From NCBI GenBank assembly GCA_947440735.1, contig CANESA010000010.1, positions 1-12,729 of the forward strand: DNA of 12,729 bases, given 5' to 3'. Both the position numbers and the translations under genes were made by a program. The notes below the pieces were generated by a model, which was not told the origin of the DNA, searched no databases, and worked only from the letters and a program-made list of their open reading frames with translations. Positions 1 to 7,312 of the stretch are shown here, one piece after another. Position 1 is the stretch's first letter; each line of letters begins with the position of its first letter. Source of the stretch: Candidatus Nanopelagicaceae bacterium (GTDB lineage Bacteria; Actinomycetota; Actinomycetes; Nanopelagicales; Nanopelagicaceae).

Positions 1-540
1 ATGGCGCCCGTAGTAAGTGGCGGTTACGAAGCTGTTGTTATTCTCGAGGGCGATAATCTCTTCTCACAACTAGATCTTCGCGCTCAAGAGCGCGCACGTG
101 AGGCGATCATGCAGAGCGCGAGTTTGTTAGCGCCTAATGGTAAGGCTCTTGTCGTCATCGATAGTTCACATCCAATAGTTGCAGCGCTTTCGCGTTGGAA
201 TCTCTCTCCACTCTTGGCAAGAGAGTTGAGGGAGCGCGAGCAGACGCAGCTACCGCCGCTAGTTCATGCGATTGTTCTTGAACTAGCACATTCCGATGCA
301 CCTACTTTTCTGAGTGGTATCACCTCATCGATTAAAGAGGGACGTGTTCCGATCTCCACGCGTATTCTCGGCCCTACTCGGATAGATGAAGATTATTCGC
401 GGGTTATTTTGACTGTCTCCCGTGATCACGGCCAAGAGCTATTTGATTTTCTCGTTACTTATCGGAAGAAGCGCGGGATCGCCAAGAAATCGATTCCTCG
501 TATGCGTATCGACCCGTATGTCCTATCTCATTCCCTTTGA
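1..540 (+). CDS. priA: PriA-like primosomal protein N', C-terminal part (5' truncated by window edge)
   Basis: This is the C-terminal 179 residues of the replication-restart protein PriA, which helps reload the replicative helicase at stalled forks. The ATG at position 1 is only the window edge, since the reading frame is open from the first base and full-length family members are several times longer. Visible family features are the DLRAQERARE segment (about residues 26-35), the REREQTQLPP segment (about 77-86) that matches the PriA signature before the C-terminal domain, and the terminal RIDPYVL. Where E. coli PriA has helicase motif VI (QVSGRAGR), this protein has an unrelated SASLLAPNG segment. 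Actinobacterial PriA proteins are known to lack detectable helicase motifs and are thought not to unwind DNA, so this fits the lineage rather than a mutation. It lies 28 bp upstream of def. Confidence 0.85.
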   Translation: MAPVVSGGYEAVVILEGDNLFSQLDLRAQERAREAIMQSASLLAPNGKALVVIDSSHPIVAALSRWNLSPLLARELREREQTQLPPLVHAIVLELAHSDAPTFLSGITSSIKEGRVPISTRILGPTRIDEDYSRVILTVSRDHGQELFDFLVTYRKKRGIAKKSIPRMRIDPYVLSHSL

Positions 541-556
541 AAGATTTAAACTGCGT

Positions 557-562
557 TAAGAT
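557..562 (+). promoter_or_regulatory. Putative -10 box (TAAGAT) of a leaderless def transcript
   Basis: TAAGAT lies exactly 6 nt before the def ATG, and no Shine-Dalgarno sequence precedes that ATG. Initiation 6-7 nt after the hexamer would put +1 on the start codon. A TTGAAA at 537-542 is a possible -35 but is only 14 nt away, shorter than usual. The call rests on position and on six similar sites in this window. Confidence 0.6.
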
Positions 563-568
563 ACGGCT

Positions 569-1129
569 ATGACCATACAAGAGATCAGATTATTCGGTGA
601 TCCAGTCTTGGTTACTCCCGCCTCACCCGTAGTCGATTTCGATAAAGAGTTGCGGAATTTGGTCAGTGATTTGATCGATACGATGCTCGATGCCCCAGGG
701 GCTGGATTAGCAGCACCTCAGATTGGTGTTCCATTGCGCGTCTTCACTTGGTGTGTAGATGAGGAGATTGGCCATTTAGTGAATCCGCAACTTACTTTGA
801 GTGAAGAGCTTCAAGATGGCGAAGAGGGTTGTCTCTCGTTTCCTGAGATTCGATATGACACACCTAGGGCGTTACGCGCAGTAGCCCGAGGATTCGATAT
901 GCATGGCGAACCAATCACTGTAGATGGAAGTGAGTTCTTGGCCCGTGCACTTCAGCACGAGACAGATCACTTGGATGGAATTCTCTTTATCGAACGAATG
1001 CCTAATGAGTTTCGAAAGCTCGCTATGAAAGAGATCAGAGACTCCGAGTGGTTTATGAGCGCGAGCGAGTCAGGTTCTTCACCAATTATCAAAGTTTCCC
1101 CTCATCAGACTTTCGGTAAAGGTCACTAG
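569..1129 (+). CDS. def: Peptide deformylase
   Basis: This metallo-hydrolase removes the N-formyl group from the initiator methionine of nascent proteins at the ribosome. All three family motifs are present in order: GAGLAAPQ (residues 44-51), EGCLS (86-90, metal-ligand Cys88) and HETDH (130-134, metal-ligand His130 and His134 with catalytic Glu131). At 186 residues the length is normal, with a polar tail after about residue 150. The ATG start is supported by a -10-like TAAGAT 6 nt upstream, suggesting a leaderless message. Its stop codon shares one base with the GTG start of fmt (TAGTG), so the deformylase and the formyltransferase that creates its substrate are co-transcribed and probably translationally coupled. 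I see no anomaly in the active site. Confidence 0.96.
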   Translation: MTIQEIRLFGDPVLVTPASPVVDFDKELRNLVSDLIDTMLDAPGAGLAAPQIGVPLRVFTWCVDEEIGHLVNPQLTLSEELQDGEEGCLSFPEIRYDTPRALRAVARGFDMHGEPITVDGSEFLARALQHETDHLDGILFIERMPNEFRKLAMKEIRDSEWFMSASESGSSPIIKVSPHQTFGKGH

Positions 1130-2049
1130 TGCGTCTAGCGGTTGCGGCAACGCCTCAGGTTGCTTTTAAAACCTTAGAATATTTACTCTCTGGCAAGGAT
1201 CCTTTGGTTAAAGTTTTTACGACCGAAGATAAGGCCATCGGTCGCGGTCGAAATTTGGCTCCAAGTGATGTCGCCGTCTGGGCTAGCGAACACGGAATTG
1301 AATGTATCAAGGTAGGCAAAGCCGTTGAAATGGCCGCCCATCTGGATGACATTGATTGTGTTGTCACTGTTGCCTTCGGAATACTTCTTCCGCCAGAGAT
1401 CCTTTCAATACCTACACATGGATTTATTAATCTCCACTTCTCACTTTTGCCTGCATGGCGAGGTGCTGCTCCAGTCCAACGAGCGATCGAAAATGGCGAT
1501 GTCGAATTGGGAATCTCGGTCTTCTCACTAGATAAGGGAATGGATACTGGCCCCATTTACCGACAAACTTCTTTTCTGCGAGATGGCAGTATGCGAAGCA
1601 AGGAGGCGCTGGAGTTTCTAGGGGAGCAAGGTGTCGCGCTCATTGCGCAAACTCTTGATGACATTTCAAAGGGCGTTACACCAACACAGCAGAGTACAGA
1701 CGGCATCTCATTGGCGAAAAAATTAAGCAAAACTGAAGCGCTCATTGATTGGCGACTGCCATCTGCGGTAATTAGCCGTAAAGTAGCAGCGTTCTATCCC
1801 AATCCCATTGCATACGCACATTTTCGTGGCGAGATTGTAAAGATCACGCGTTGTCAGATGTGCGACGATCTTCTCTCCCGGCCCTCGCTTAAACCAGGGG
1901 AATGGCTGATCGAGAAAGATCGAGTGCTTATCGGTACAGGAGATAAGCCACTTGAGATAGTTCAGCTCATCCCTCAAGGTAAGTCAGAGATGAAGGCAAC
2001 TGATTGGGCGCGTGGGGCAAGAATTAACCCAGGTGAACTCTGTGGTTGA
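1129..2049 (+). CDS. fmt: Methionyl-tRNA formyltransferase
   Basis: This enzyme transfers a formyl group from 10-formyltetrahydrofolate to initiator Met-tRNA, the step reversed on the finished peptide by the upstream deformylase. The N-terminal formyltransferase domain (about 1-185) carries the folate-site residues Asn101, His103 and Asp139, in the segments INLHFSLLPAWRGA (100-113) and GMDTG (137-141). The TEDKAIGRGRNLAPS segment (32-46) corresponds to the flexible loop that contacts tRNA in the E. coli enzyme. The C-terminal OB-like domain (about 205-306) contains AAFYPNPIAYA. The length of 306 residues is typical. The start is GTG, overlapping the def stop by one base, with an AAAGG Shine-Dalgarno at 1118-1122. 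The 3' end overlaps the start of rsmB. Confidence 0.96.
   Translation: MRLAVAATPQVAFKTLEYLLSGKDPLVKVFTTEDKAIGRGRNLAPSDVAVWASEHGIECIKVGKAVEMAAHLDDIDCVVTVAFGILLPPEILSIPTHGFINLHFSLLPAWRGAAPVQRAIENGDVELGISVFSLDKGMDTGPIYRQTSFLRDGSMRSKEALEFLGEQGVALIAQTLDDISKGVTPTQQSTDGISLAKKLSKTEALIDWRLPSAVISRKVAAFYPNPIAYAHFRGEIVKITRCQMCDDLLSRPSLKPGEWLIEKDRVLIGTGDKPLEIVQLIPQGKSEMKATDWARGARINPGELCG
2031..2036 (+). promoter_or_regulatory. Shine-Dalgarno sequence (AGGTGA) deciding the rsmB start
   Basis: AGGTGA stands 5 nt before the GTG at 2042. It gives that codon better support than the in-frame GTG codons at 2012 and 2033, neither of which has a purine-rich sequence at a suitable distance. It lies inside the last codons of fmt, as expected for a coupled gene. 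Confidence 0.5.
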
Positions 2050-3397
2050 AGCGCGCAGAAATACATTCAAGAAACCAAAGGCTGATCCAGTTCGACTCCT
2101 AGTCTTTGACATTCTCACTGAAGTAAATCGTCGCGATGGTTACTCAAATCTTCTCTTGCCTCGGGCGCTAGATTCTTCAACCTTTGACCAGCGCGATAAA
2201 GCATTCGCAACTGAGCTTCTCTATGGAACGCTGCGTATGCAGGGACGACACGACTATGTTTTGGCCCAAGTGAGTGATCGACCTTGGAGCGAAGTTGATA
2301 CAGGGATCGTCGATGTCACAAGAATGGGTCTTCAGCAGATTTTCGAGATGAGAGTGCCGATGCACGCCGCAGTCTCTGAAAGCGTTGAGTTGGCTCGTAA
2401 AGTCCTCGGTGAATCGAAAGCATCTTTTGTTAATGCACTTCTCCGTAAAGTGAGTGCACAATCGTTGGAAGAGTGGCTCGCACCTGTAGCTTTGATAAAT
2501 GACGAGGTCAGCAGACTTGCGATCACGTATTCTCATCCTGAGTGGATTGTGAGTGCATACTTTGATCTCTTACGTGATTTCGATGAAGTTCGCACACTCC
2601 TTGAAGCAAATAACACCCCGGCAAAGCCCACCTTTGTAACCTGGCCAGGACGATCTGAGATTGCAGAGTTCCACGAGTGGGGTGCAATTCAAACTCCTTA
2701 TTCACCATATGGGTTTAGGGCAGATGTAACTCCGTCGTCGCTGGAAGCAGTGCGCCATCGCAGAGCTGGAGTCCAAGATGAAGGATCACAACTTGTCGCA
2801 TCAATTTTCGCGCAGGCTGCTGCAGAGAAAAATTCGTGGCTAGATCTGTGTGCGGGACCCGGTGGTAAGGCTGCACTCTTGGCATCTATCGCCGGTCAAG
2901 GCGATCACAGATTTGTTGCTAATGAAATTTCCCAAATTAGAGCAGATTTAGTGAAGCAGGTTGTTGGATCCCATGAAGTCTGGGTTGGGGATGCTCGTGA
3001 GATTGCAATACGAGGCGAAGGCTTCGATGCCATCTTGGCTGATGTTCCTTGTACAGGAATGGGAGCGTTGCGGCGCAGACCGGAGGTACGTTGGCGACGA
3101 TCACTTTCTGATCTTCGCGAACTGGGAGTTCTCCAACGTGAGATAAGTGATGCAGCAATTTCGATCTTGAATACCGGTGGAGTTTTTGGCTATGCAACCT
3201 GCTCGCCTCATCTAGCCGAGACCAGTATTGCTGTCGCTGATATTTTGAAGAAGCACCCCGAGCTTGAGCAGATTGATATTCAACCTTTCATGCCGCAAGG
3301 ACTTGAAGGGGGAGTCAGAGATAAGAGCATGGCTCTCTGGACTCAGCGACACAATACGGATGCGATGTTTCTAGCCCTCTTTAGAAAAATTTCGTAA
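2042..3397 (+). CDS. rsmB: 16S rRNA (cytosine-C5) methyltransferase RsmB
   Basis: This SAM-dependent enzyme methylates a cytosine of 16S rRNA (C967 in E. coli). Numbering from the GTG at 2042, the N-terminal NusB-like RNA-binding domain spans about residues 15-145. The Rossmann methyltransferase domain follows, with QDEGSQ (245-250), the SAM-binding LDLCAGPGGK (267-276), motif IV DVPCTG (334-339, Cys337) and motif VI YATCS (384-388, catalytic Cys387). The two-cysteine arrangement is diagnostic of RNA m5C methyltransferases, and the NusB fusion identifies RsmB rather than RsmF. In-frame GTG codons at 2012 and 2033 would add 10 or 3 residues. I prefer 2042 because of the AGGTGA 5 nt upstream and the smallest overlap (8 bp) with fmt. 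The predicted length is 451 residues. It is co-transcribed with def and fmt. Confidence 0.93.
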   Translation: MVEARRNTFKKPKADPVRLLVFDILTEVNRRDGYSNLLLPRALDSSTFDQRDKAFATELLYGTLRMQGRHDYVLAQVSDRPWSEVDTGIVDVTRMGLQQIFEMRVPMHAAVSESVELARKVLGESKASFVNALLRKVSAQSLEEWLAPVALINDEVSRLAITYSHPEWIVSAYFDLLRDFDEVRTLLEANNTPAKPTFVTWPGRSEIAEFHEWGAIQTPYSPYGFRADVTPSSLEAVRHRRAGVQDEGSQLVASIFAQAAAEKNSWLDLCAGPGGKAALLASIAGQGDHRFVANEISQIRADLVKQVVGSHEVWVGDAREIAIRGEGFDAILADVPCTGMGALRRRPEVRWRRSLSDLRELGVLQREISDAAISILNTGGVFGYATCSPHLAETSIAVADILKKHPELEQIDIQPFMPQGLEGGVRDKSMALWTQRHNTDAMFLALFRKIS

Positions 3398-3399
3398 GG

Positions 3400-3405
3400 T
3401 AAAAT
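3400..3405 (+). promoter_or_regulatory. Putative -10 box (TAAAAT) of a leaderless rpe transcript
   Basis: TAAAAT lies exactly 6 nt before the rpe ATG. The only purine-rich alternative, AAGG at 3396-3399, is 12 nt from the ATG, too far for an ordinary Shine-Dalgarno. TTTAGA at 3380-3385 could be a weak -35 at 14 nt. rpe may also be read through from rsmB, which ends 14 bp upstream. Confidence 0.55.
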
Positions 3406-3411
3406 AGCCAC

Positions 3412-4065
3412 ATGGGAATTCGAATAACGCCCAGTATCTTGAATGCAGATTTTTCCAGTCTGGATGAGGAGATCTCTCGGATCGCGGCAGTCTCCGATCT
3501 TTTGCATCTGGATGTTATGGATAATATCTTTGTACCTAACTTCACCTTTGACTTCGAGCAAGCAGCAGCAATTATTGCCTCTTCACCAATCCCAGTCGAT
3601 TCACATTTGATGATTGCTGATGTAGATCGTCTTGCTCCGGCTTACGCTCATGCTGGTAGCGCAAGTGTGACTATTCACGCAGAGGCAAGCAGTGCAATCT
3701 CAGCGACACTTCGTGCCATTAAGGCTGAGGGTTCTCGAGCCGGGCTAGCTCTTAAACCTGGATCCTCAATTGGCGATTATGAAGATTGTGTCGATGATGT
3801 AGATATGTTCCTCATCATGACGGTAGAGCCTGGATTCGGTGGCCAAAAATTTATGAACGCGATGATGGAAAAGGTGAGTCAAACTAAAACCATCATCGGA
3901 GACCGCCCAATTTGGCTCCAGGTTGATGGTGGAATATCGCTAGAAACTATTGAGATTGCTCGTGAAGCCGGTGCTGATACTTTCGTTGCAGGTAGCGCTG
4001 TCTTTAATTCACCAGATCCCGCAGAGATGATCGAACAATTGCGAGCTTTGGCGCAAGCTAAATAG
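3412..4065 (+). CDS. rpe: Ribulose-phosphate 3-epimerase
   Basis: This enzyme interconverts ribulose 5-phosphate and xylulose 5-phosphate in the pentose phosphate pathway. It is a cytosolic (beta/alpha)8 barrel of 217 residues, the normal length. Family signatures in order are PSILNADF (7-14), HLDVMDN (32-38), DSHLMI (63-68), VEPGFGGQKF (138-147), QVDGGI (170-175) and a phosphate-binding VAGSAVF (192-198). The metal ligands are expected to be His32, Asp34, His65 and Asp172, with Asp34 and Asp172 also the acid/base pair. The gene starts 14 bp after rsmB, but a TAAAAT 6 nt before the ATG suggests its own leaderless transcript. The rsmB-rpe order is common in actinobacteria. Confidence 0.96.
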   Translation: MGIRITPSILNADFSSLDEEISRIAAVSDLLHLDVMDNIFVPNFTFDFEQAAAIIASSPIPVDSHLMIADVDRLAPAYAHAGSASVTIHAEASSAISATLRAIKAEGSRAGLALKPGSSIGDYEDCVDDVDMFLIMTVEPGFGGQKFMNAMMEKVSQTKTIIGDRPIWLQVDGGISLETIEIAREAGADTFVAGSAVFNSPDPAEMIEQLRALAQAK

Positions 4066-4090
4066 AGCGTCTCGAGCGCTGATCTTCAAG

Positions 4091-4096
4091 TAAACT
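4091..4096 (+). promoter_or_regulatory. Putative -10 box (TAAACT) of a leaderless hisE transcript
   Basis: TAAACT lies 6 nt before the second of two in-frame ATGs (4103) and directly abuts the first (4097). Under the 6-nt rule seen at the other genes, it selects 4103 as the translation start. No Shine-Dalgarno sequence is visible. Confidence 0.55.
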
Positions 4097-4102
4097 ATGA
4101 GC

Positions 4103-4366
4103 ATGAAGTCATTTGATGATCTATGGGTTGAGCTCTCGAAGAAGGCGATCGAGCGTCCTGCTGATTCAGCAACTGTTGCAGCCCTTGATGCAGGTGTACA
4201 TGCGATTGGTAAGAAGATCATTGAAGAGGCCGGTGAGGTCTGGCTTGCAGCAGAACATGAGAGCGATGAAGCTCTATCCGAAGAAATCAGCCAATTGATT
4301 TTCCACTTGCAGACGCTCATGCTTGCGCGTGGTCTGACTCCGCAGGACATTTATAAATTTCTATAG
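4103..4366 (+). CDS. hisE: Phosphoribosyl-ATP pyrophosphatase
   Basis: HisE hydrolyses phosphoribosyl-ATP to phosphoribosyl-AMP, the second step of histidine synthesis, directly after the HisG reaction encoded next door. It is a small all-alpha MazG-like protein of 87 residues, here as a stand-alone enzyme and not fused to HisI. The segment [15 protein letters not shown] (36-50) supplies the acidic metal-binding helix, and [11 protein letters not shown] (60-70) follows. The EEISQL variant is what I recall from mycobacterial HisE. An ATG two codons earlier (4097) is possible, but it sits immediately against the -10-like TAAACT. The 4103 start gives MKSFDDLW, matching actinobacterial homologues. 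It ends 16 bp before the hisG start, forming a two-gene hisEG unit without other his genes nearby. Confidence 0.93.
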   Translation: MKSFDDLWVELSKKAIERPADSATVAALDAGVHAIGKKIIEEAGEVWLAAEHESDEALSEEISQLIFHLQTLMLARGLTPQDIYKFL

Positions 4367-4371
4367 TTTTT

Positions 4372-4378
4372 AAAGGAG
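4372..4378 (+). promoter_or_regulatory. Shine-Dalgarno sequence (AAAGGAG) of hisG
   Basis: A strong AAAGGAG stands 4 nt before the ATG at 4383 but only 1 nt before the tandem ATG at 4380, so it favours the second. It is one of the best ribosome binding sites in the window and serves a gene inside a transcription unit. Confidence 0.7.
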
Positions 4379-4382
4379 CATG

Positions 4383-5228
4383 ATGTTACGTATTGCGATC
4401 CCAAATAAAGGGTCTCTTGCTGATGAGTCTATTGCGATTCTGAAAGAGTCCGGATACAAACAGCGCACTGATTCGCGCGACCTAGTTCTCGTTGATATAA
4501 CAAACTCAGTGGAGTTTTACTACCTACGTCCTCGCGATATCGCGATCTATGTAGGTTCTGGTGAACTTGAAGCGGGAATTACTGGTCGAGATCTATTGAT
4601 CGACTCGGGTGCCCTCGCAGTTGAAGTGATGGCTCTGAATTTTGGTGGATCAACATTTAGATTCGCTGGTCCGGCGGGCAAGAAGTACTCAATGAAAGAT
4701 ATCAACGGGAAACGAGTTGCAACTGCCTACCCAGGACTAGTGCAGAGCCACCTCGCTACTCTTGGAATTTCAGCAGAGGTTGTTCGACTTGATGGCGCAG
4801 TGGAAAGTAGCGTCCGCCTTGGAGTAGCTGATGTGATCGCAGATGTAGTCAGTACTGGAAATACTCTACGTCAAGCAGGGTTAGAGATATTTGGTGACCC
4901 GATCCTTACCAGCGAAGCAATTCTCATCACCCGAAAAGATGTCGCTATTCCGCCAGAGCTTGAAGTGTTGATTCGACGTCTACAGGGAGTCGTTACTGCA
5001 CGTCAGTATGTGCTGATGGATTACGATATTAAAAAGAGTGAGATTGATGCAGCGTGCTCGATCACTCCCGGATTGGAATCACCAACAATTTCACCGCTAC
5101 AGAACCCAGATTGGTTAGCTGTTCGAGCGATGGTACTTCGCAGTGAAACCAATAAAGTGATGGACGATTTGTATCTGCTAGGTGCGCGAGGAATTCTCGT
5201 CACCGATATTCATGCCTGCAGACTTTAA
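4383..5228 (+). CDS. hisG: ATP phosphoribosyltransferase, long form
   Basis: HisG condenses ATP with PRPP in the first, committed step of histidine synthesis. At 281 residues this is the long form, with a C-terminal regulatory domain (about 205-281) that in this class binds histidine for feedback inhibition and does not need HisZ. Supporting sequence includes MLRIAIPNKGSL (1-12), the RPRDIAIYVGSGELEAGITGRDL stretch at 49-71 (key residues Gly58, Gly60, Gly65, Gly68, Arg69 and Asp70) and the PRPP-binding ADVVSTGNTL (153-162). Two tandem ATGs occur. The one at 4383 is chosen because the Shine-Dalgarno spacing fits and homologues begin MLRIA. It ends 5 bp from the convergent serB stop, with no terminator hairpin visible between them. 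Confidence 0.95.
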   Translation: MLRIAIPNKGSLADESIAILKESGYKQRTDSRDLVLVDITNSVEFYYLRPRDIAIYVGSGELEAGITGRDLLIDSGALAVEVMALNFGGSTFRFAGPAGKKYSMKDINGKRVATAYPGLVQSHLATLGISAEVVRLDGAVESSVRLGVADVIADVVSTGNTLRQAGLEIFGDPILTSEAILITRKDVAIPPELEVLIRRLQGVVTARQYVLMDYDIKKSEIDAACSITPGLESPTISPLQNPDWLAVRAMVLRSETNKVMDDLYLLGARGILVTDIHACRL

Positions 5229-5233
5229 GACTT

Positions 5234-6439
5234 TTACTTTCGGTTGCTCTGACCTGACTCTTCTACATCTTCGCGGGTAATTCCCAGGAGATAAAGGACG
5301 CTATCAAGATAGGGAGCGCTCAGAGCGCTATCTGCTGCGGCTCGTACGGCAGGTTTAGCGTTAAAGGCAATACCAAGACCGGCGAGTGCGATCATATCTA
5401 AATCATTTGCACCATCTCCGATGGCAACGGTCTGTTCTAACTCAACCCCTTCCAACTTGGCAAAATCCCTCAGTGCTGTTGCCTTAGCAGCACGGTCAAT
5501 CACAGGACCTTGTATCTGTCCGGTAAGAAGTCCATCGACGATCTCTAAAGTGTTCGCTCTAAAATGCACGATGTTTAATGACGCAAGAAGAGGCTCAATC
5601 ACATTAATAAAGCCACCAGATACTACGGCAACGGTATGCCCTAGTTTTTGCAGAGTTGAAACCAAGGTCTTTGCCCCGGGAGTCAGTGAGATTTCATTTC
5701 TCACTTCATCAATAACAGATTCAGGAAGCCCTTTGAGTAGGGCGACTCTTTCGCGAAGACTGGCTTCGAAATCAATGTCACCAGCCATCGCTCTCTCGGT
5801 AATTTCTTTCACCTGTGTTTGAACTCCAGCTTTGGCCCCCAGAAGTTCGATGACTTCTTGTGAGATAAGTGTTGAATCAACATCCATCAGAACGAGCTTC
5901 TTCGCCCAACGCATGAGACCACCGGGGGATACAGCAATATCGACCGAATGTTGGGCGGCTAGTGGTGTTAAAGCTCCTTTAAGTGTTGCCGTAGGCGCAC
6001 CGCTGACAACGCATTCGATCGCCGTGACAGGATAACTTGCAGTGCGCTGAATACGTTCGATATTTCCTGCAACACCTGCAATTGCTGAAGCAATACTAGC
6101 TAGCGCCGCTGGTTTTAAATCTTGAGAAAGCAGTACGACGTGGGTGAGTCCAGTTTTGGCAGCGATGCTCTCACTCTTCTGTTCAGAGAAAGCAATAGCA
6201 ATGTCTAGATCTAACGATTCGGCCTTCTCGTTGAGATCAGTTTCGATCGCCGAAGCATGAGCACGATCAAGTGATATCAGGATGGTCAAAATCAAGCGGG
6301 AGCGAATTACTACCTGTTCAATATCCATGATCGTCAAAGAGAATGGAGAGAGCGTTGAGAATAGAGCCTCGGTGATACCAGGGCGATCTTCGCCGGAGAC
6401 CAGAATCAGGCCTGTGTAATACGCGCTTTGCTTATCCAT
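5234..6439 (-). CDS. serB: Phosphoserine phosphatase with two N-terminal ACT domains
   Basis: SerB dephosphorylates O-phosphoserine, the last step of serine synthesis. The 401-residue protein has two ACT-type regulatory regions (about 9-85 and 98-172), the first with the GEDRPGITEALF signature. They are followed by a HAD-superfamily phosphatase domain. Catalytic motifs are DVDST (186-190, nucleophile Asp186 and acid/base Asp188), SGG (274-276), Lys319 and GDGANDLDM (341-349). This layout matches the mycobacterial SerB2 type, in which the ACT domains sense amino acids, so serine feedback control is likely here but is inferred. The ATG start has a -10-like TAATCT 6 nt upstream and no Shine-Dalgarno sequence. 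The gene is divergent from the ABC ATPase gene and convergent with hisG. Confidence 0.95.
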   Translation of the reverse strand: MDKQSAYYTGLILVSGEDRPGITEALFSTLSPFSLTIMDIEQVVIRSRLILTILISLDRAHASAIETDLNEKAESLDLDIAIAFSEQKSESIAAKTGLTHVVLLSQDLKPAALASIASAIAGVAGNIERIQRTASYPVTAIECVVSGAPTATLKGALTPLAAQHSVDIAVSPGGLMRWAKKLVLMDVDSTLISQEVIELLGAKAGVQTQVKEITERAMAGDIDFEASLRERVALLKGLPESVIDEVRNEISLTPGAKTLVSTLQKLGHTVAVVSGGFINVIEPLLASLNIVHFRANTLEIVDGLLTGQIQGPVIDRAAKATALRDFAKLEGVELEQTVAIGDGANDLDMIALAGLGIAFNAKPAVRAAADSALSAPYLDSVLYLLGITREDVEESGQSNRK

Positions 6440-6445
6440 GTGCAG

Positions 6446-6451
6446 AGATTA
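6446..6451 (-). promoter_or_regulatory. Putative -10 box (TAATCT) of a leaderless serB transcript
   Basis: Read on the minus strand, TAATCT lies exactly 6 nt before the serB ATG. A TTGACC at 6464-6469 resembles a -35 but is only 12 nt upstream. A register of GATAAT (6448-6453) is an alternative -10, which would put initiation slightly upstream of the ATG. Confidence 0.55.
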
Positions 6452-6507
6452 TCGTGAATCACAGGTCAATCTCCTCGTATTTACGGGTCTTCAACGCTGC
6501 GAAGAGA

Positions 6508-6513
6508 TATCTT
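6508..6513 (+). promoter_or_regulatory. Putative -10 box (TATCTT) for the ABC ATPase-ung unit
   Basis: TATCTT lies 7 nt before the GTG at 6521, one base further than at the other genes, and no Shine-Dalgarno sequence is present. The 81-bp divergent region 6440-6520 would hold this promoter and that of serB. No clear -35 is visible. Confidence 0.4.
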
Positions 6514-6520
6514 TTAGTCC

Positions 6521-7312
6521 GTGAGTGGCCAAGAAGTATTGCGAGTTTCCGATGTCTGCGTTCGTCGCGGCACACGGATGATCCTTGGCCCCATAACCTT
6601 TGCTATTTCTCCAGGGGAGCGCTGGGTCATTCTCGGTCCAAATGGAGCGGGAAAATCGACTCTGCTCAATCTCTTAGCCACCCGAGCGTTTCCTACCAGT
6701 GGCAAGGTTTTTGTACTCGAGAAAGAGATGGGCAAGGTCGATCTCTTTGAACTCCGCACTCGTATTGGTCTTGCAGGAGTTGGTATTTCAGAAGATATTC
6801 CATATGAGGAGAAGGTTCGAGATGTTGTTGTGACTGCCGCTTATGCAGTCCTCGGTCGATGGAATGAAGATTACGATTTATGGGATGAATCTCGAGCAGT
6901 GGCGCTACTGACCACATTCGGTGTGCGAGAACTTGCAGATCGAGATTATGGAACGTTAAGTGAAGGTGAAAAGAAGCGTGTACAAATATCACGAGCTCTG
7001 ATGGCAGATCCTGAACTGTTACTACTCGATGAGCCAACCGCTGGCCTTGATGTAGGTGGTCGCGAAGATCTGCTTCGCCGCTTCTCTCAATTCTCTAGTG
7101 ATCCAAGCGCTCCAGCAACTGTGATTGTTACCCACCATATTGAAGAGATTCCGGTGGGAACAACTCACGCCTTACTGTTGAAGGAGGGTTCGATTGCGGT
7201 AAGCGGGCCCGTGCAACAGGTGGTGACAAGTGAACATATCACTGCAGTCTTCGGCGTCGAGGTAAACGTTTCCTTTGATGGATCACGTTTTTACGCACGA
7301 GCATCTTCGTGA
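6521..7312 (+). CDS. ABC transporter ATP-binding protein, partner unknown
   Basis: This is a 263-residue ATP-binding-cassette protein with a complete set of motifs: Walker A GPNGAGKST (39-47), signature LSEGEKKRV (146-154, in place of LSGGQ), Walker B LLLLDE (166-171), D-loop AGLD (174-177) and a switch histidine in VTHH (203-206). Hydrolysis is therefore expected. The overall look, with the LSEGEKKR signature and a short C-terminal tail, resembles the ModF/YlmA-like group of soluble or orphan ATPases, but I cannot assign a substrate. No permease or binding-protein gene is adjacent, so it either pairs with a remote permease or works outside transport. The start is GTG with no Shine-Dalgarno sequence. 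Its stop overlaps the GTG of ung by 4 bases, so the two are translated together. Confidence 0.88.
   Translation: MSGQEVLRVSDVCVRRGTRMILGPITFAISPGERWVILGPNGAGKSTLLNLLATRAFPTSGKVFVLEKEMGKVDLFELRTRIGLAGVGISEDIPYEEKVRDVVVTAAYAVLGRWNEDYDLWDESRAVALLTTFGVRELADRDYGTLSEGEKKRVQISRALMADPELLLLDEPTAGLDVGGREDLLRRFSQFSSDPSAPATVIVTHHIEEIPVGTTHALLLKEGSIAVSGPVQQVVTSEHITAVFGVEVNVSFDGSRFYARASS

Noticed and set aside
1155..1556. Open frame of 133 codons antisense to fmt
   Set aside because: Its product has no recognisable domain, and fmt on the other strand has every catalytic residue. It is a shadow frame.
2012..2041. Earlier GTG starts of rsmB at 2012 and 2033
   Set aside because: Neither has a suitably placed Shine-Dalgarno sequence. 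The AGGTGA at 2031-2036 best serves the GTG at 2042.
5421..5822. Open frame of 133 codons antisense to serB
   Set aside because: It is low-complexity, Ser/Thr-rich translation opposite the HAD domain of serB, whose motifs are intact.
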